64,000 nucleotides of DNA from NCBI RefSeq assembly GCF_003970695.1, contig NZ_CP034570.1:3224001-3288000 (forward strand), given 5' to 3'. A model generated the notes under the pieces. The model made no database searches and was not told the origin of the DNA. It worked only from the letters and a program-made list of their open reading frames with translations. This document shows positions 16,448-26,676 of the stretch, piece by piece (the stretch's first letter is position 1; every line of letters starts with the position of its first letter). A program made the translations under genes and the position numbers. The stretch is from Maribacter sp. MJ134. GTDB lineage: Bacteria; Bacteroidota; Bacteroidia; Flavobacteriales; Flavobacteriaceae.

Positions 16448-18193
16448 ATGAACACAAAATCAAAGCATTCATCAGGATTTATTAACGCTCACACCCATAT
16501 TTTTACGAAAGACCATGTGCCCGAACATTTGGCACGTCAATTTGTCCCGGGACCCGTTTATAAATGGTTGAAGACTTCAAAGGTGATTAGTAAGTTGAAA
16601 AAGTACTACGAACCACCTGAGGGCCATTACTCTTATACCCAAAGAAATAAGCGATGGAGTACTTATCAAAATAGAATTGAAATTAAAAGAAACCCAATTT
16701 TAAAATATGGTTTATTGCTTATAAAAATATTAACCTGGGTAGCTTTTGTTTATTACTTTCTTCAAGCAATCAAACCTCTATTTATTCAAACCATTGCGGG
16801 CAAAATTATTTATGGGTACGTCTTAGTTCCGTTTGATTACATCACCTATCCCATAGAAAGCACTTGGAATATTTTAGTATTACTTTTTATAATTGCGCTT
16901 ACTTTTAAATTTGTCCGAAATGGACTTTGGAAAATGCTAAAAAGTAGATTTATTAAAATAGTTGGAAAGGATAGGCTAGAATATTTACTTCGGTTTGAAA
17001 ATCTTTTGCGGTACGCTAATTACAACTCTCAAGGTGGGATTTTTTCAAAACTTACCCAACAATATCCTCCCAATACTCAATTTGTTGTCCTGCCCATGGA
17101 TATGGAATATATGGATGCCGATATAGTTCCTGTTTCCTATCTCAAACAGATGGATGAATTAATAGCTTTAAAAAACATTAGTAAAAATAAAGATGTTCTT
17201 CTTCCTTTTGTTTTTGTTGACCCAAGGCGAATAGAGAAACAAACTGAAATTGACCCATTCTTTAAATATGATGATAGTAGCCCTGACGAAATTAAACTTG
17301 AAAATTGCCGTTTAAAAACATATTTAGATGATGGAGCATGTGGCATAAAAATTTATCCTGCTTTGGGTTATTACCCTTTTGATAAAAAGCTTTTGCCCCT
17401 TTGGTTATATTGTGCGCAGAACGAAATACCTATAACCACCCATTGTTCTGTTGGACCCATTTTTTATCGAGGCGATAAAAAAGTGGAGTGGGATAGACAT
17501 CCCATTTTTGAAGAAGTAATTTCTAATGATGAGAACGGCCAGCCCAAACCCCCTGAAAAATTACGATTACAACAAATTAGGAATATAGATTTTCAGGCCA
17601 ACTTTACCCATCCACTCAACTATACTTGTTTACTAATACCAGAATATTTGAAAAGTCTTCTAGAATTGGAAGAATACCAACATCTTCAATTGCTATTTGG
17701 TTATTCCAAAGAAGGCCTTAAACGAGATTTAAGTAATTTAAAAATAAATTTGGCTCATTATGGAGGATCAGAAAATTGGGACGAATTTTTGGCTAAAGAT
17801 CGCGAGCAAGAAGCAAATGAAATTTTTAATAACCCTACTGTTGGGCTTAACTTAAAAAAGGATCTCTTAAACCTTACGAATCTATATAGGCATTGGCACT
17901 ATACGGAATGGTTTAGCTTAATAAGTTCTATGATAATTGAGTTTGATAATGTTTACACGGACATTAGCTATACTACCCATGAAAACAAATATCTTAATCT
18001 ATTATCTGAAATATTAAATAATCCTGAAATAAAAGATCGGGTGTTGTTTGGAACCGACTTTTATGTGGTTAGCAATCAAAAGACAGAAAAACAATATTGG
18101 ATAGATATGAAAAATATGATGGGAGATGAAAAGTGGAACTCTATTTCATATAAAAATCCCAAACGTTTCTTATATCATAAAGTTTTTAAGTAG
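16448..18193 (+). CDS. Amidohydrolase-family protein with inserted membrane helices
   Basis: 581 residues. A metal-dependent amidohydrolase site is visible in order: H15-T-H17 in GFINAHTHIF, the Lys in CGIKIYPALGYYP, His in ITTHCSVGP, His in INLAHYGG and Asp in VLFGTDFYV. Between the first strand and the rest of the barrel are two long hydrophobic segments (about 87-110 and 118-155) that should anchor it in the inner membrane. The substrate is unknown. Its 3' end overlaps that of the convergent DUF2779 gene by 19 bp. Partnership with the lipoprotein upstream and the defence setting suggest a role in immunity, which is inference. Confidence 0.8.
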   Translation: MNTKSKHSSGFINAHTHIFTKDHVPEHLARQFVPGPVYKWLKTSKVISKLKKYYEPPEGHYSYTQRNKRWSTYQNRIEIKRNPILKYGLLLIKILTWVAFVYYFLQAIKPLFIQTIAGKIIYGYVLVPFDYITYPIESTWNILVLLFIIALTFKFVRNGLWKMLKSRFIKIVGKDRLEYLLRFENLLRYANYNSQGGIFSKLTQQYPPNTQFVVLPMDMEYMDADIVPVSYLKQMDELIALKNISKNKDVLLPFVFVDPRRIEKQTEIDPFFKYDDSSPDEIKLENCRLKTYLDDGACGIKIYPALGYYPFDKKLLPLWLYCAQNEIPITTHCSVGPIFYRGDKKVEWDRHPIFEEVISNDENGQPKPPEKLRLQQIRNIDFQANFTHPLNYTCLLIPEYLKSLLELEEYQHLQLLFGYSKEGLKRDLSNLKINLAHYGGSENWDEFLAKDREQEANEIFNNPTVGLNLKKDLLNLTNLYRHWHYTEWFSLISSMIIEFDNVYTDISYTTHENKYLNLLSEILNNPEIKDRVLFGTDFYVVSNQKTEKQYWIDMKNMMGDEKWNSISYKNPKRFLYHKVFK

Positions 18194-19644
18194 TTGAAAA
18201 TTTCAACCATCGCTAAAGAATCTAATTTACAATATTCCAAAAGGTCTTGGCGTATTTGCTCTTTTTCTTCTTTGTTAGTATCATTAAAAGCAATCTTACC
18301 CCAAGTATCCATAGCCATGGTTCCATCTTTTACTTCAAGGGTATCATAACTTAATTCTGGTACCAAAACAGGAAGTATCTTTTTAATGGATGATGACCCT
18401 TTAAAACGATAATCAACATATTCTTTTTGAAATAGCTTTTCTAAATCAAAGGTATTCTTATTGATATAGGTTAAATATTCTTTAAACCTGGGCATCCATT
18501 CCATCATACGGTCGTTCGCGCTATTTTCGTATGAGGCATGCCATGAAACAAAGGTTCCCTGCTTGTCCGTAAATTGTTCCATTTGTTCTATCATAGTTGA
18601 TGGAAACTCTAAAGTATCGGCTAGATATTCAAAATGGGTCAATTCCCCATTTTCAGATAGGGTGTGCATACTTACTTGAAAAGGAATCTGTTCAAAAGGT
18701 TTGGTACCATTCAGTCTGGGTACTGCAGAACCATAAGCCTCATAATCATAGAAGTGCAAAGGAAACTCAAGTTTGGCCAATGTATTCTGTATTCCTTCTG
18801 TATTAATTATGGCTTTTCCTTGCTCAAATGATTTTAATTGTAGTTTTTGATATGTAGATAATTCAAAATCTTTGGGAATTGTTTTGAAACCTAGTGCGTT
18901 TTGTATCACTAGATTGGTTATCTTTTTTTCTGAAATTCGCTTTAGCTCATAGATTGAAGGGCTTGTAACCCCGGGATTAAAAATCGAAAATGCATCACAA
19001 TGGTTTGTTCTTGTCTTGCAAAGACAAGAACAGCTTTTCAACTCTAAATATTCTTTAGAAAGTAAGTCTATTGCATCGTTTATTTGAGATGTACTTGTAG
19101 AATAAACTTCTGCAACTTCTTGAGTTACTTCTGTTATTGCAAGAAACTCTTTAGGCTTAATTTCGCCTTGCTTTAAATAGTTGCTATTCACATGTATTAC
19201 GCTGCATCTGACAACTGATATCCCATTCTGTTCTAATACATTTTTTTGAAAACAAAGGTCAAAAACGTGATCATGGTTTTTACTACGGCTTACTTTAGAT
19301 GAAGATTTTACCTCATATAAATGCCAAGTATCATTTTCTAATTTCTCCAAAATGTCTATTCGTGCGTATAGGCCTGTTTCTGTTTTAAAAGAGGGTTGTA
19401 AAAAAACCGTAGCATATTGGGCTAATGCTTCTTTGGTTTTCGTGGTTGATAAGAACTCAGGTAGATCAACAGGATTTTCAAATAATGCTGCAGCGTAGGC
19501 CTCTACTTCATAACCTTCTTCGGTTAATTTTTTTAGAAAAAGGGATTGCTCAGCCTCTGGGTAGTCCTCTGGTTTATTTTTCTTGAACCACAAGCTCTCT
19601 GGGCATTGCAGGTAGTGAATAAAGTCGGTCTTAGTTAGCTGCAT
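18175..19644 (-). CDS. DUF2779 protein: Cas4-like nuclease plus DEDD-like domain
   Basis: 489 residues. The N-terminal part (MQLTKTDFIHYLQCPESLWF...RIDILEK...LYEVKSSSKVS) has the PD-(D/E)XK pattern of Cas4/RecB-like nucleases, with a Cys cluster (SCSCLCKTRTNHCDAF, about 208-223) that together with Cys14 could hold an Fe-S cluster. The C-terminal DUF2779 domain (FYDYEAYGS, SWHASYEN, YCKLDSLAMVE) looks like a DnaQ/RNase H-fold exonuclease. It is the last gene of the restriction operon, 16 bp after the DUF5655 gene. It probably degrades DNA as an accessory to the defence operon. Confidence 0.8.
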   Translation of the reverse strand: MQLTKTDFIHYLQCPESLWFKKNKPEDYPEAEQSLFLKKLTEEGYEVEAYAAALFENPVDLPEFLSTTKTKEALAQYATVFLQPSFKTETGLYARIDILEKLENDTWHLYEVKSSSKVSRSKNHDHVFDLCFQKNVLEQNGISVVRCSVIHVNSNYLKQGEIKPKEFLAITEVTQEVAEVYSTSTSQINDAIDLLSKEYLELKSCSCLCKTRTNHCDAFSIFNPGVTSPSIYELKRISEKKITNLVIQNALGFKTIPKDFELSTYQKLQLKSFEQGKAIINTEGIQNTLAKLEFPLHFYDYEAYGSAVPRLNGTKPFEQIPFQVSMHTLSENGELTHFEYLADTLEFPSTMIEQMEQFTDKQGTFVSWHASYENSANDRMMEWMPRFKEYLTYINKNTFDLEKLFQKEYVDYRFKGSSSIKKILPVLVPELSYDTLEVKDGTMAMDTWGKIAFNDTNKEEKEQIRQDLLEYCKLDSLAMVEIFNYLKTL

Positions 19645-19660
19645 GCTGTACGTATAGAAG

Positions 19661-20575
19661 TTACTTTGTCTGAAATTGATATGATTGCTTAATAAGGCTC
19701 ATCAGATAATCTAAATCATCATTTGATTTAATAGCTGCTTCGTAATCACCAATACCCCAATGACCAACATCAGAAACATCTCTAAATAAACCTTTTGGGT
19801 CATCTAATGTGCTTGCCTTTAGGTTAATTCTTACTTTTAATTGTTTTCTTTGAATTTCCAAATCAGTGATGACCCGCTTATTTAATTTGAATCCGATATA
19901 AAACTTTGTAGGTACCATATCAATTTCTCCAAGGTCTAGAATACGGTCTCTTAATTGCGAATATATTTCTCTTGTTTCATCTGTACCTTTATCAAGATGA
20001 TCTTGTTCAGTATAAACTACAATTTCTTTATTAATTTGTTTGGTAATATCATCGTTTGAGGTGATTGTCTTAACACTTGCTTGACTTGAAGACTTATGTT
20101 GATTAAGAACAATTGTATTGTTAGAATATTTTTTGATTTCCCATAATTCAAAGGGTAAATCCTTAAAATCAATGCTTTGTTTTTGAAACAATGTAAATTG
20201 AGGAGAGATAAAAATAACCTTAGATTGGCTCCAATCAACATCTCCCTTCTTTAGTAATTTATTGGTTTGTTCTTGATACTCGAGAATAAAATCTGCTTTG
20301 TTGTTTAAAAGAAGTGATAGGTAGGAGTAACCTTGGTCAATAACCGAATAGCTTTTCCCCTTCTTATATTCAATAATGGTAAAGGATTTACTTTGCTCAT
20401 CGAAGCTTAGTGTGTCTACTCGAAGACCATTTAATTGAAATTCTGATTTGACAAATTCTAAACCAAAAAGAGCAGAGAGGTTGTTTTCTACCAATTTTTG
20501 AATGTCCTTTTCTAATTTGAAAGGAATATTTTTTATTTCTTTTAGCTCGTTCTTTTGTAATTGGTACAAATTCAT
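19661..20575 (-). CDS. PD-(D/E)XK nuclease-like protein with DUF5655 domain
   Basis: 304 residues. The N-terminal half carries a nuclease-like core, LRVDTLSFDEQSKSFTIIEY followed by KKGKS (about 51-75), i.e. the D...E-x-K arrangement. The C-terminal half (about 205-300, IYSQLRDRILDLGEIDMVPT and the GDYEAAIKS segment) matches DUF5655. Such proteins accompany restriction and other defence genes. It lies between the HNH gene (12 bp away) and the DUF2779 gene. Confidence 0.8.
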   Translation of the reverse strand: MNLYQLQKNELKEIKNIPFKLEKDIQKLVENNLSALFGLEFVKSEFQLNGLRVDTLSFDEQSKSFTIIEYKKGKSYSVIDQGYSYLSLLLNNKADFILEYQEQTNKLLKKGDVDWSQSKVIFISPQFTLFQKQSIDFKDLPFELWEIKKYSNNTIVLNQHKSSSQASVKTITSNDDITKQINKEIVVYTEQDHLDKGTDETREIYSQLRDRILDLGEIDMVPTKFYIGFKLNKRVITDLEIQRKQLKVRINLKASTLDDPKGLFRDVSDVGHWGIGDYEAAIKSNDDLDYLMSLIKQSYQFQTK

Positions 20576-20587
20576 CCTTAATTAAGT

Positions 20588-21673
20588 TTATGAGATTTTA
20601 CGAACACACTGATACAATCGTTTTTCGATATTTTCTGATTCTAGAAGAAATTTAAAGTAGCTGTACTTAAGTATTCCCCCTGTCGAATTGGTAATCATGT
20701 ATTTAGCCTCTTTTAATTCTTCCTTTTTGAATGTTTCAAAATCTTCATGTCGCTCCAGTGCTCTTTTAAAACGTTTTTCAAGAATTTCAAACCATGTCGT
20801 TTCGTATTGCTTGATTATAAACTTATATTTCGCATTTAAACGATAGACATCTAACCAAGTTTCTAGTTCTTGGTCAATTTTAGCATTTCTTCTAATTTCT
20901 AGATGCCATTTTACCCTTTTAAGTAGGGTTTTTAAATCGGACTTTTCATATGGTTCTTCCTTAATTATTGAAATATGCAGCGAATCTGGAGTTAATTTTT
21001 CATCGTAGGGGTTGTATGCCCTACGCTTTACTCCTTTGTTATCGTATAAAACATCTAAGTCTTTTTTTTCTTTTGAATTACATTTATGACATGTAGGAAA
21101 TAGTAAATCGAAGTTTATAGATATGAATGGATATTTTGCCTTTGCCAAATAATGATCGTATGCTTCCCTATGTTTATCCTCTGGAGGATCAAACTTTTCT
21201 AAGCCACAAAAAGGACAGATAAATCCTCCATATATAGATTTACTTATTAAATCCTTATAATGCGATTTAACAGAACCAAAATCAGTTTCCATTGCTTTGA
21301 CAAGCGGATATTCATCCCAAAGAGAGGTTAAAAAAGGTTTAAGTATATCTGCCATAGCCGGATGTAAGGCTTCGTAGGGCACTAGATATTTACTATTGTC
21401 GGTGAGGCATTTAATATCGTTATTTACAGTAAAAGCGTCTTTTAACTGTATTTTGGCTGATGACGGAAGGTAGTAGTAAACCACAACTATTTTCTTAAGA
21501 GGCTCTTCTAACCTCTTTTTAGAATCCCTGACAATTTTTTTAAAATCAGGATGAATTAATTTTTCTTCATCATAGATTGCTAAATCTAGTTTGAATATTT
21601 TCTCAAAAACATAACTAATATGCCTATGAAAACCGGTGATTTTATGTGATATTTTATTGTAACTGTAAATCAT
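20588..21673 (-). CDS. HNH-type endonuclease, PtuB-like, partner of AAA ATPase
   Basis: 361 residues. A Zn-type HNH core is visible: ICPFCGLEKFD (about 152), EAYDHYLAK (about 170), then FPTCHKCNSKEKKD (about 188-201). The paired CxxC motifs hold zinc and the DHY supplies the catalytic His. It overlaps the AAA ATPase gene by 20 bp. An AAA ATPase followed by an HNH nuclease is the layout of Septu (PtuA/PtuB) anti-phage systems, and related pairs occur inside restriction operons. The PtuB relationship is inferred from layout and motif. Confidence 0.8.
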   Translation of the reverse strand: MIYSYNKISHKITGFHRHISYVFEKIFKLDLAIYDEEKLIHPDFKKIVRDSKKRLEEPLKKIVVVYYYLPSSAKIQLKDAFTVNNDIKCLTDNSKYLVPYEALHPAMADILKPFLTSLWDEYPLVKAMETDFGSVKSHYKDLISKSIYGGFICPFCGLEKFDPPEDKHREAYDHYLAKAKYPFISINFDLLFPTCHKCNSKEKKDLDVLYDNKGVKRRAYNPYDEKLTPDSLHISIIKEEPYEKSDLKTLLKRVKWHLEIRRNAKIDQELETWLDVYRLNAKYKFIIKQYETTWFEILEKRFKRALERHEDFETFKKEELKEAKYMITNSTGGILKYSYFKFLLESENIEKRLYQCVRKIS

Positions 21674-23339
21674 TGGTTGGTGGTGGCATTAGGTTATCGT
21701 CATCACTATTAAATTCTTCTTCTTTTTCCATTAAATAGCTATACACATCGAATTTCTCAATCGACTCTCCGAATTCTAATAAGCTTCTTTTAACTCTAGC
21801 TATGTCTTCCTTAGTTTGCAAGCTTTCTTTCAATTGAATCAACTTTTCATTGGAAAAATCAGAAATTGAAATATCTCTGTTGAAAATGAGCTCTAATAAA
21901 AAAGTAATCGAACTGCCATGTGTTTGTAATTCAGGATTTGTAAATATTCCATTTTCAAATTTGTAAACATTTTCTTTAAAACTGTCTGAAATAACAAATG
22001 GGGAGTGTGTAGTTAAAATGACTTCTTGTTGCCTCACTCGAGAAACTCGTTTATTACTATCAAATTCTACTCCGGTAATTTTATTTAAAATACTTATCAT
22101 TTTCGCACGCCACATAGGGTTAAAATGTGTATTTGGCTCATCAAAAAGAAAAAGGCAGCCTGGTTCTTCCATCATTAAAACGGACCCAATTACTTGACTA
22201 AATTGATGTTCCCCATCAGAAAGCGATTTGTAAAATATTTCTTTAATTTCATTTTCTGCCCTATCAATAATCTTATCAACAGTTATTTTTTCTATTCTAA
22301 ATATTAGACTTGATGGGTCAACCTTTGGCATCTCGTCTGATAAGTTCAAAGTCTTATGGGCATTCATTATCAATTTACGTGTCATGACAGGAACCGTGTG
22401 TAAATTGAGTGTGTCAAATTCATAAAAGACTTTGAATAGATCAAAAGCATTTTTGAAATGAAATTTAAAAGCTTCTATCGTCGCTTGGTTGACTTTATAA
22501 TCTAATATAACTTTAGATATGAAACCTGTTTTACTTTCTTCTTCATAGTACGTTGTTGCGCATAGTTTTAAACTTTGAAGTTCTTTCTGCAGGCGATAAC
22601 CTAAGGCAACATTTTTATTTTTATAATCAATAAGGTTGAGGGTAATTCTAAAATTGTTGAGACCTTCAACGGCAAGTATATTTTTATAGTAGTCAAGATT
22701 AACCTTCTTAGCTAGCAGCATATTACAAATAAACACCGAGAAATTTGATTCATAATCCATGAAAAACAGGGTGTTTTTCTCCATGGGATTATGGTTTGGT
22801 CCTTTTTGTTTATCACCCTCTAACTGTTTAAAATAATGATATCGAACCTTATGGTATGGATTGCTCAATAACTCATTTTGCCCAGAAGTATACGCGATTA
22901 CCTTTTTAGGTAATATGTCTTTTGTTTCACCTTCCGGCCCAGTATAATCTACTCTCCGAGAATCTTTTTCCTTATTGAAATGTAAAGAAAACTCTGGATG
23001 CTCTCCAAGTTTTTTTGAAATCCTTACTAAATATTGCTCTTCATCTTGATTATGAATACCAGTTTGCACAGAAACATATGGCAAATAATATTCAATAATA
23101 AACCCAAAGCTTTTACCTAGTCTATCTTCTTCAGAAGCAGAAGGCAAATGGTATAATTCTAAATAATAAAAGACTTCAGAGAAGAGCTCAAGAAAATTAG
23201 ATTTTCCACTGCCATTTAAACCTGCAAAAATCTTGGTAGAAAGCTGTTTTGTATCCTTAGAGTTATTAAACTCAAAGCGTTGATTTGGTTTTAAGCTCCG
23301 AAATGAGTTACCTAATATTTCAATGCTCCTTATCCTCAT
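21654..23339 (-). CDS. Restriction-system-associated AAA family ATPase
   Basis: 561 residues, an SMC/OLD-like ABC ATPase: Walker A AGLNGSGKS (39-47), signature-like SLSDGEHQF, Walker B CLFLFDEPNTHFNP (about 393-406) and H-loop ILTTHSPFV. The family is known as an associate of type I restriction operons in Bacteroidota, and by layout it resembles PtuA of Septu. It overlaps hsdS by 4 bp and the HNH gene by 20 bp, so stoichiometric co-expression is likely. It probably senses phage or DNA ends and licenses the HNH nuclease. Confidence 0.85.
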   Translation of the reverse strand: MRIRSIEILGNSFRSLKPNQRFEFNNSKDTKQLSTKIFAGLNGSGKSNFLELFSEVFYYLELYHLPSASEEDRLGKSFGFIIEYYLPYVSVQTGIHNQDEEQYLVRISKKLGEHPEFSLHFNKEKDSRRVDYTGPEGETKDILPKKVIAYTSGQNELLSNPYHKVRYHYFKQLEGDKQKGPNHNPMEKNTLFFMDYESNFSVFICNMLLAKKVNLDYYKNILAVEGLNNFRITLNLIDYKNKNVALGYRLQKELQSLKLCATTYYEEESKTGFISKVILDYKVNQATIEAFKFHFKNAFDLFKVFYEFDTLNLHTVPVMTRKLIMNAHKTLNLSDEMPKVDPSSLIFRIEKITVDKIIDRAENEIKEIFYKSLSDGEHQFSQVIGSVLMMEEPGCLFLFDEPNTHFNPMWRAKMISILNKITGVEFDSNKRVSRVRQQEVILTTHSPFVISDSFKENVYKFENGIFTNPELQTHGSSITFLLELIFNRDISISDFSNEKLIQLKESLQTKEDIARVKRSLLEFGESIEKFDVYSYLMEKEEEFNSDDDNLMPPPTNDLQLQ

Positions 23340-25099
23340 TCAACTATTTTAAAATAGATACCAGAACGCTGATACGCATCTTTTTCTTTAAATACCTTAT
23401 AATCTCTTGCGCTTAGTTTTAAATCGAAATTCTCTTTTTGTGCATCATAAAAAACCTGCTCTAATTTTAAAAATGGGTTTAGATTAGATTGGTTTGACGA
23501 AGTTATTGCAGAAAAAATAAATTTCTTTAAATCTTGGCGCTCATGCAGATATGGTTTCTTTTTAAGCTGTTCGGAGGAATAGTAGCTTATTTCCATTTTA
23601 TGTTCTTCCTCAAAGCACTTAACCAACATTTCCATTGAGAAATGATGTTTTCTAAAACGTTCTTTTATAAGGCCTGCTAAAAACTCTGAACTGACATCTT
23701 CTATTCTAAGTTTCAGGGGTTTGTCTGGGTCAAACTTTTCCCATTTAATGTCTTCCGCTTCCTCATCGGTAATGGGAGGAAGAGTAATTTTATCTTGGTA
23801 CACTATTTTGGATTGTTCTTCGGACTTGTGAACTTCAGGAATATTATTTACTTCTTTTATTATGGAGAACTCCTCCCTTAAAACCACCTTACTCAAATCT
23901 AACTCTCCTTTGAAAGCATCTTGACCTAGACGACCGTAAAGGTTTTGTAGTTGTTTTAAATGTTCTTTTTGTAGTTTTATTAAATCTTCAATTTTATGTA
24001 CTTTAAGCTCGAAGTCCTTTTGCATATCAATAGGTGGTAATACCACTTCAAGGTTGCCTAATATTGTTTGGTTTAGGTTAGTAATATTTGCGCCTCGTCC
24101 TTTACTAAGCATGCGGTTTTTAAAATTTTCATTCTTAAAAAGATAAGTCAAGTAGATAGAATTCAATTTTTCAGATTTTAGCCTAAATCTTATACAAAAC
24201 CCGCTAAAGGTTACATTTTCATCGTTTGGATAAATCGCAATGCACCTACCAACTAATTTTTTGTTACCGTTAGAACGAACAAATACCAAATCTCCATTTT
24301 TAAGAAAATAGTCTTTAGAAGGATATTTAAATACACTAATTGTTGGTAAGGACTCAGTTTTATAAATAGTAGAAAGACTTTTGAACTCGCTTACTCCAAG
24401 ACTTTTAATAATGTGTCCTTTCTCATTCTTTGAAAAGTTTAACCCGTTTTTAAAGTTCCCAAACCGATTAAGCCGTTTTGTTTTCCACCCTTTTTCATTT
24501 TTAACTGGATCTCCAAACATCTCCAAAAAAGTACTCTTCAATAATTCATCTAAAAGAGCAATACTTTCTTTGCGTTTGGCAATGAGTTCTTCACAATCGG
24601 TAAGGACTTGCGCTATGCGTTTTTGATCTTCTAATTTTGGTAAGAAAATTTTAGTTTTTAAGTAATTATCTAGTTTTAAATTAGCAATTCCAGTTGTTTT
24701 GTTTTGAAATCTAAAAGTTTTACCTCTTAAATGATTATTTAAAAGTGCATATAAGAGATATTTTGGAAAGGCTTTGTTAGGGTTAGGTCTTAAAATAGCT
24801 GTGAAATTATTTGTCAAATATGTTCCATTAGCTGGATCTTCAAAATAGACTACTCTACCAACTGGTTTATTTGGAGTGCCTCCAGATTTTTCAATGATAA
24901 TATCACCATCTACAAGGTGTTTTTTAAAAACCTTGTTTTCGTCTATATTTCTTTTAACAATATCTGAAAAATTAATCTTACCAGAATTTGTGAAATTGGT
25001 TGTTCGAATTACAAAAACATCATTGTCCTTTTCAGATGGTTTGCCCCATTCGCCTGATATTTTATCGTTTATTAAGTCTACTATGCTAGAATAATTCAT
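23336..25099 (-). CDS. hsdS: Type I restriction specificity subunit with C-terminal extension
   Basis: 587 residues. Two target recognition domains separated by a conserved helix: LEDQKRIAQVLTDCEELIAK (about 156-175) closes the first half and a second recognition domain follows to about residue 385. Beyond the usual length is an extra domain of about 170 residues (about 415-587) including VSSEFLAGLIKERFRKHHFS and an RSGIYFKIVE end, which I cannot assign. HsdS sets the DNA sequence methylated and cut by the complex. The start overlaps the hsdM stop by 1 bp. Confidence 0.9.
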   Translation of the reverse strand: MNYSSIVDLINDKISGEWGKPSEKDNDVFVIRTTNFTNSGKINFSDIVKRNIDENKVFKKHLVDGDIIIEKSGGTPNKPVGRVVYFEDPANGTYLTNNFTAILRPNPNKAFPKYLLYALLNNHLRGKTFRFQNKTTGIANLKLDNYLKTKIFLPKLEDQKRIAQVLTDCEELIAKRKESIALLDELLKSTFLEMFGDPVKNEKGWKTKRLNRFGNFKNGLNFSKNEKGHIIKSLGVSEFKSLSTIYKTESLPTISVFKYPSKDYFLKNGDLVFVRSNGNKKLVGRCIAIYPNDENVTFSGFCIRFRLKSEKLNSIYLTYLFKNENFKNRMLSKGRGANITNLNQTILGNLEVVLPPIDMQKDFELKVHKIEDLIKLQKEHLKQLQNLYGRLGQDAFKGELDLSKVVLREEFSIIKEVNNIPEVHKSEEQSKIVYQDKITLPPITDEEAEDIKWEKFDPDKPLKLRIEDVSSEFLAGLIKERFRKHHFSMEMLVKCFEEEHKMEISYYSSEQLKKKPYLHERQDLKKFIFSAITSSNQSNLNPFLKLEQVFYDAQKENFDLKLSARDYKVFKEKDAYQRSGIYFKIVE

Positions 25100-26676
25100 T
25101 AAAAGAACTCTTTCAATTCGTTCAACTTCTTAGAGATTTGAGCTTCCAAACCATTTTCTCCCATCAGTTTTTCTAAAATTACCTCGGGTTCTTCATATTC
25201 AATTTCTTCATATACTTCTTCTTTATAACGTGAAAAACTTAGGTCGTAGCCTTCTGAAACAATTTCCTTTTTAGGTACGGTAAAATAGTTGCGTTTCCTA
25301 TCATTTTCAGACACCGGCTTTGCACTCTTATATTTAATGACAATATCTTGCAAGTCTCCATAACCTTCTAATTTGGCCCGTTTGTCATCTAAACTATAAC
25401 CATCACTTTGCATATCGTAGAACCAAACATTTTCTGTTTCACCGCCTTTGGTAAATATCAATAATGCTGTACTTACACCTGCATAGGGCTTAAAAACACC
25501 GCTAGGAGCCGTTATGACTGCTTTTAATTCACTCTTTTCAATCATTAATTTACGGGCTTCCTTAAATGCTTTTCCGCTTCCAAAAAGCACGCCTTGGGGC
25601 ACAACAATACCGGCAGTTCCACCCATACGTAACATTTGGTAAATACGTTCAATAAAAAGCAGTTCAGTCTTCGTTGTACCTAGTTGCAAACTTTCGTTGA
25701 TATCACCTTTATCTATATTGCCAGTAAAAGGTGGGTTGGCCAAGACCACATCGTATTGGCTACTTTCATTATAGCTTTTACTCAGTGTATCGGTATAATC
25801 TATTTGTGGGCTTTCAATACCGTGCATCATCAAGTTCATAAGTCCTAAGCGCACCATGGTTTGGTCAATATCATAGCCTTGTAGGCTTTGATCTAAAATT
25901 TCTTTAGTTTTCTCATTAAATCTAGAAGCCTTGCTAGATCGTATAAATCCGTCTTCATCGGTCTCTCGAGAACCTTTCTTTTTATCTAATTGTGTAACTA
26001 GATATTGATAAGCATCCAATAAAAAACCACCTGTACCACAGGCTGGGTCTACAATACGGTTACCCAATTTTGGAGAAACCAATTCTACTAATAATTTTAT
26101 AATATGGCGAGGAGTTCTAAACTGTCCGTTTTTACCGGCGCTGGCAATTTCACTCAATAAATATTCGTAAACATCCCCCTGGATATCCTGAAAATCTTGC
26201 CCTTTTTCAGAGGCATCTCTTTCCATCTCATCATAGATCTCATCAATAATCTTTACAGCTTCAACCAATAAAGAAGGTTTAGGAATGATAAAGACAGCAT
26301 TCCGCATGTGTTTTACAAATGGGGAATCATCTGTATCCAAAGTTTTTATAAATGGAAAAACATATTGTTGTACCCTTTGCAACATTTCTTCTGCGGGCAA
26401 TCTTTTAAACTCACTCCAACGTAATTGCTGCTTTTCAATTTTTAAGTCACTATTAGGTAATTGAAACTCTCCTTTAAAACGGGAAGTGAAAGGGTCGCCT
26501 GTAAATTCTGCCCTTGATTGTGCATCAGTATCGTTTTCATCTAATTTCTTCATAAAGAGCAAATAAGTAATCTGCTCAATAGCGGTTAAAGGGTTAGAGA
26601 TACCCCCACTCCAGAACTTGTTCCAGAGTTCTTGAATTTGTGATTTGATTATCGGGTTATGTTGTAACAGGCTCAT
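25099..26676 (-). CDS. hsdM: Type I restriction N6-adenine methyltransferase subunit
   Basis: 525 residues. The helical N-terminal HsdM domain (SQIQELWNKFWSGGISNPLT) is followed by the methyltransferase with SAM-binding motif DPACGTGGFLLDAY (about 212-225) and catalytic NPPF (about 313-316). The length is normal. It overlaps the 126-residue gene upstream by 4 bp and hsdS by 1 bp. Confidence 0.95.
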   Translation of the reverse strand: MSLLQHNPIIKSQIQELWNKFWSGGISNPLTAIEQITYLLFMKKLDENDTDAQSRAEFTGDPFTSRFKGEFQLPNSDLKIEKQQLRWSEFKRLPAEEMLQRVQQYVFPFIKTLDTDDSPFVKHMRNAVFIIPKPSLLVEAVKIIDEIYDEMERDASEKGQDFQDIQGDVYEYLLSEIASAGKNGQFRTPRHIIKLLVELVSPKLGNRIVDPACGTGGFLLDAYQYLVTQLDKKKGSRETDEDGFIRSSKASRFNEKTKEILDQSLQGYDIDQTMVRLGLMNLMMHGIESPQIDYTDTLSKSYNESSQYDVVLANPPFTGNIDKGDINESLQLGTTKTELLFIERIYQMLRMGGTAGIVVPQGVLFGSGKAFKEARKLMIEKSELKAVITAPSGVFKPYAGVSTALLIFTKGGETENVWFYDMQSDGYSLDDKRAKLEGYGDLQDIVIKYKSAKPVSENDRKRNYFTVPKKEIVSEGYDLSFSRYKEEVYEEIEYEEPEVILEKLMGENGLEAQISKKLNELKEFF

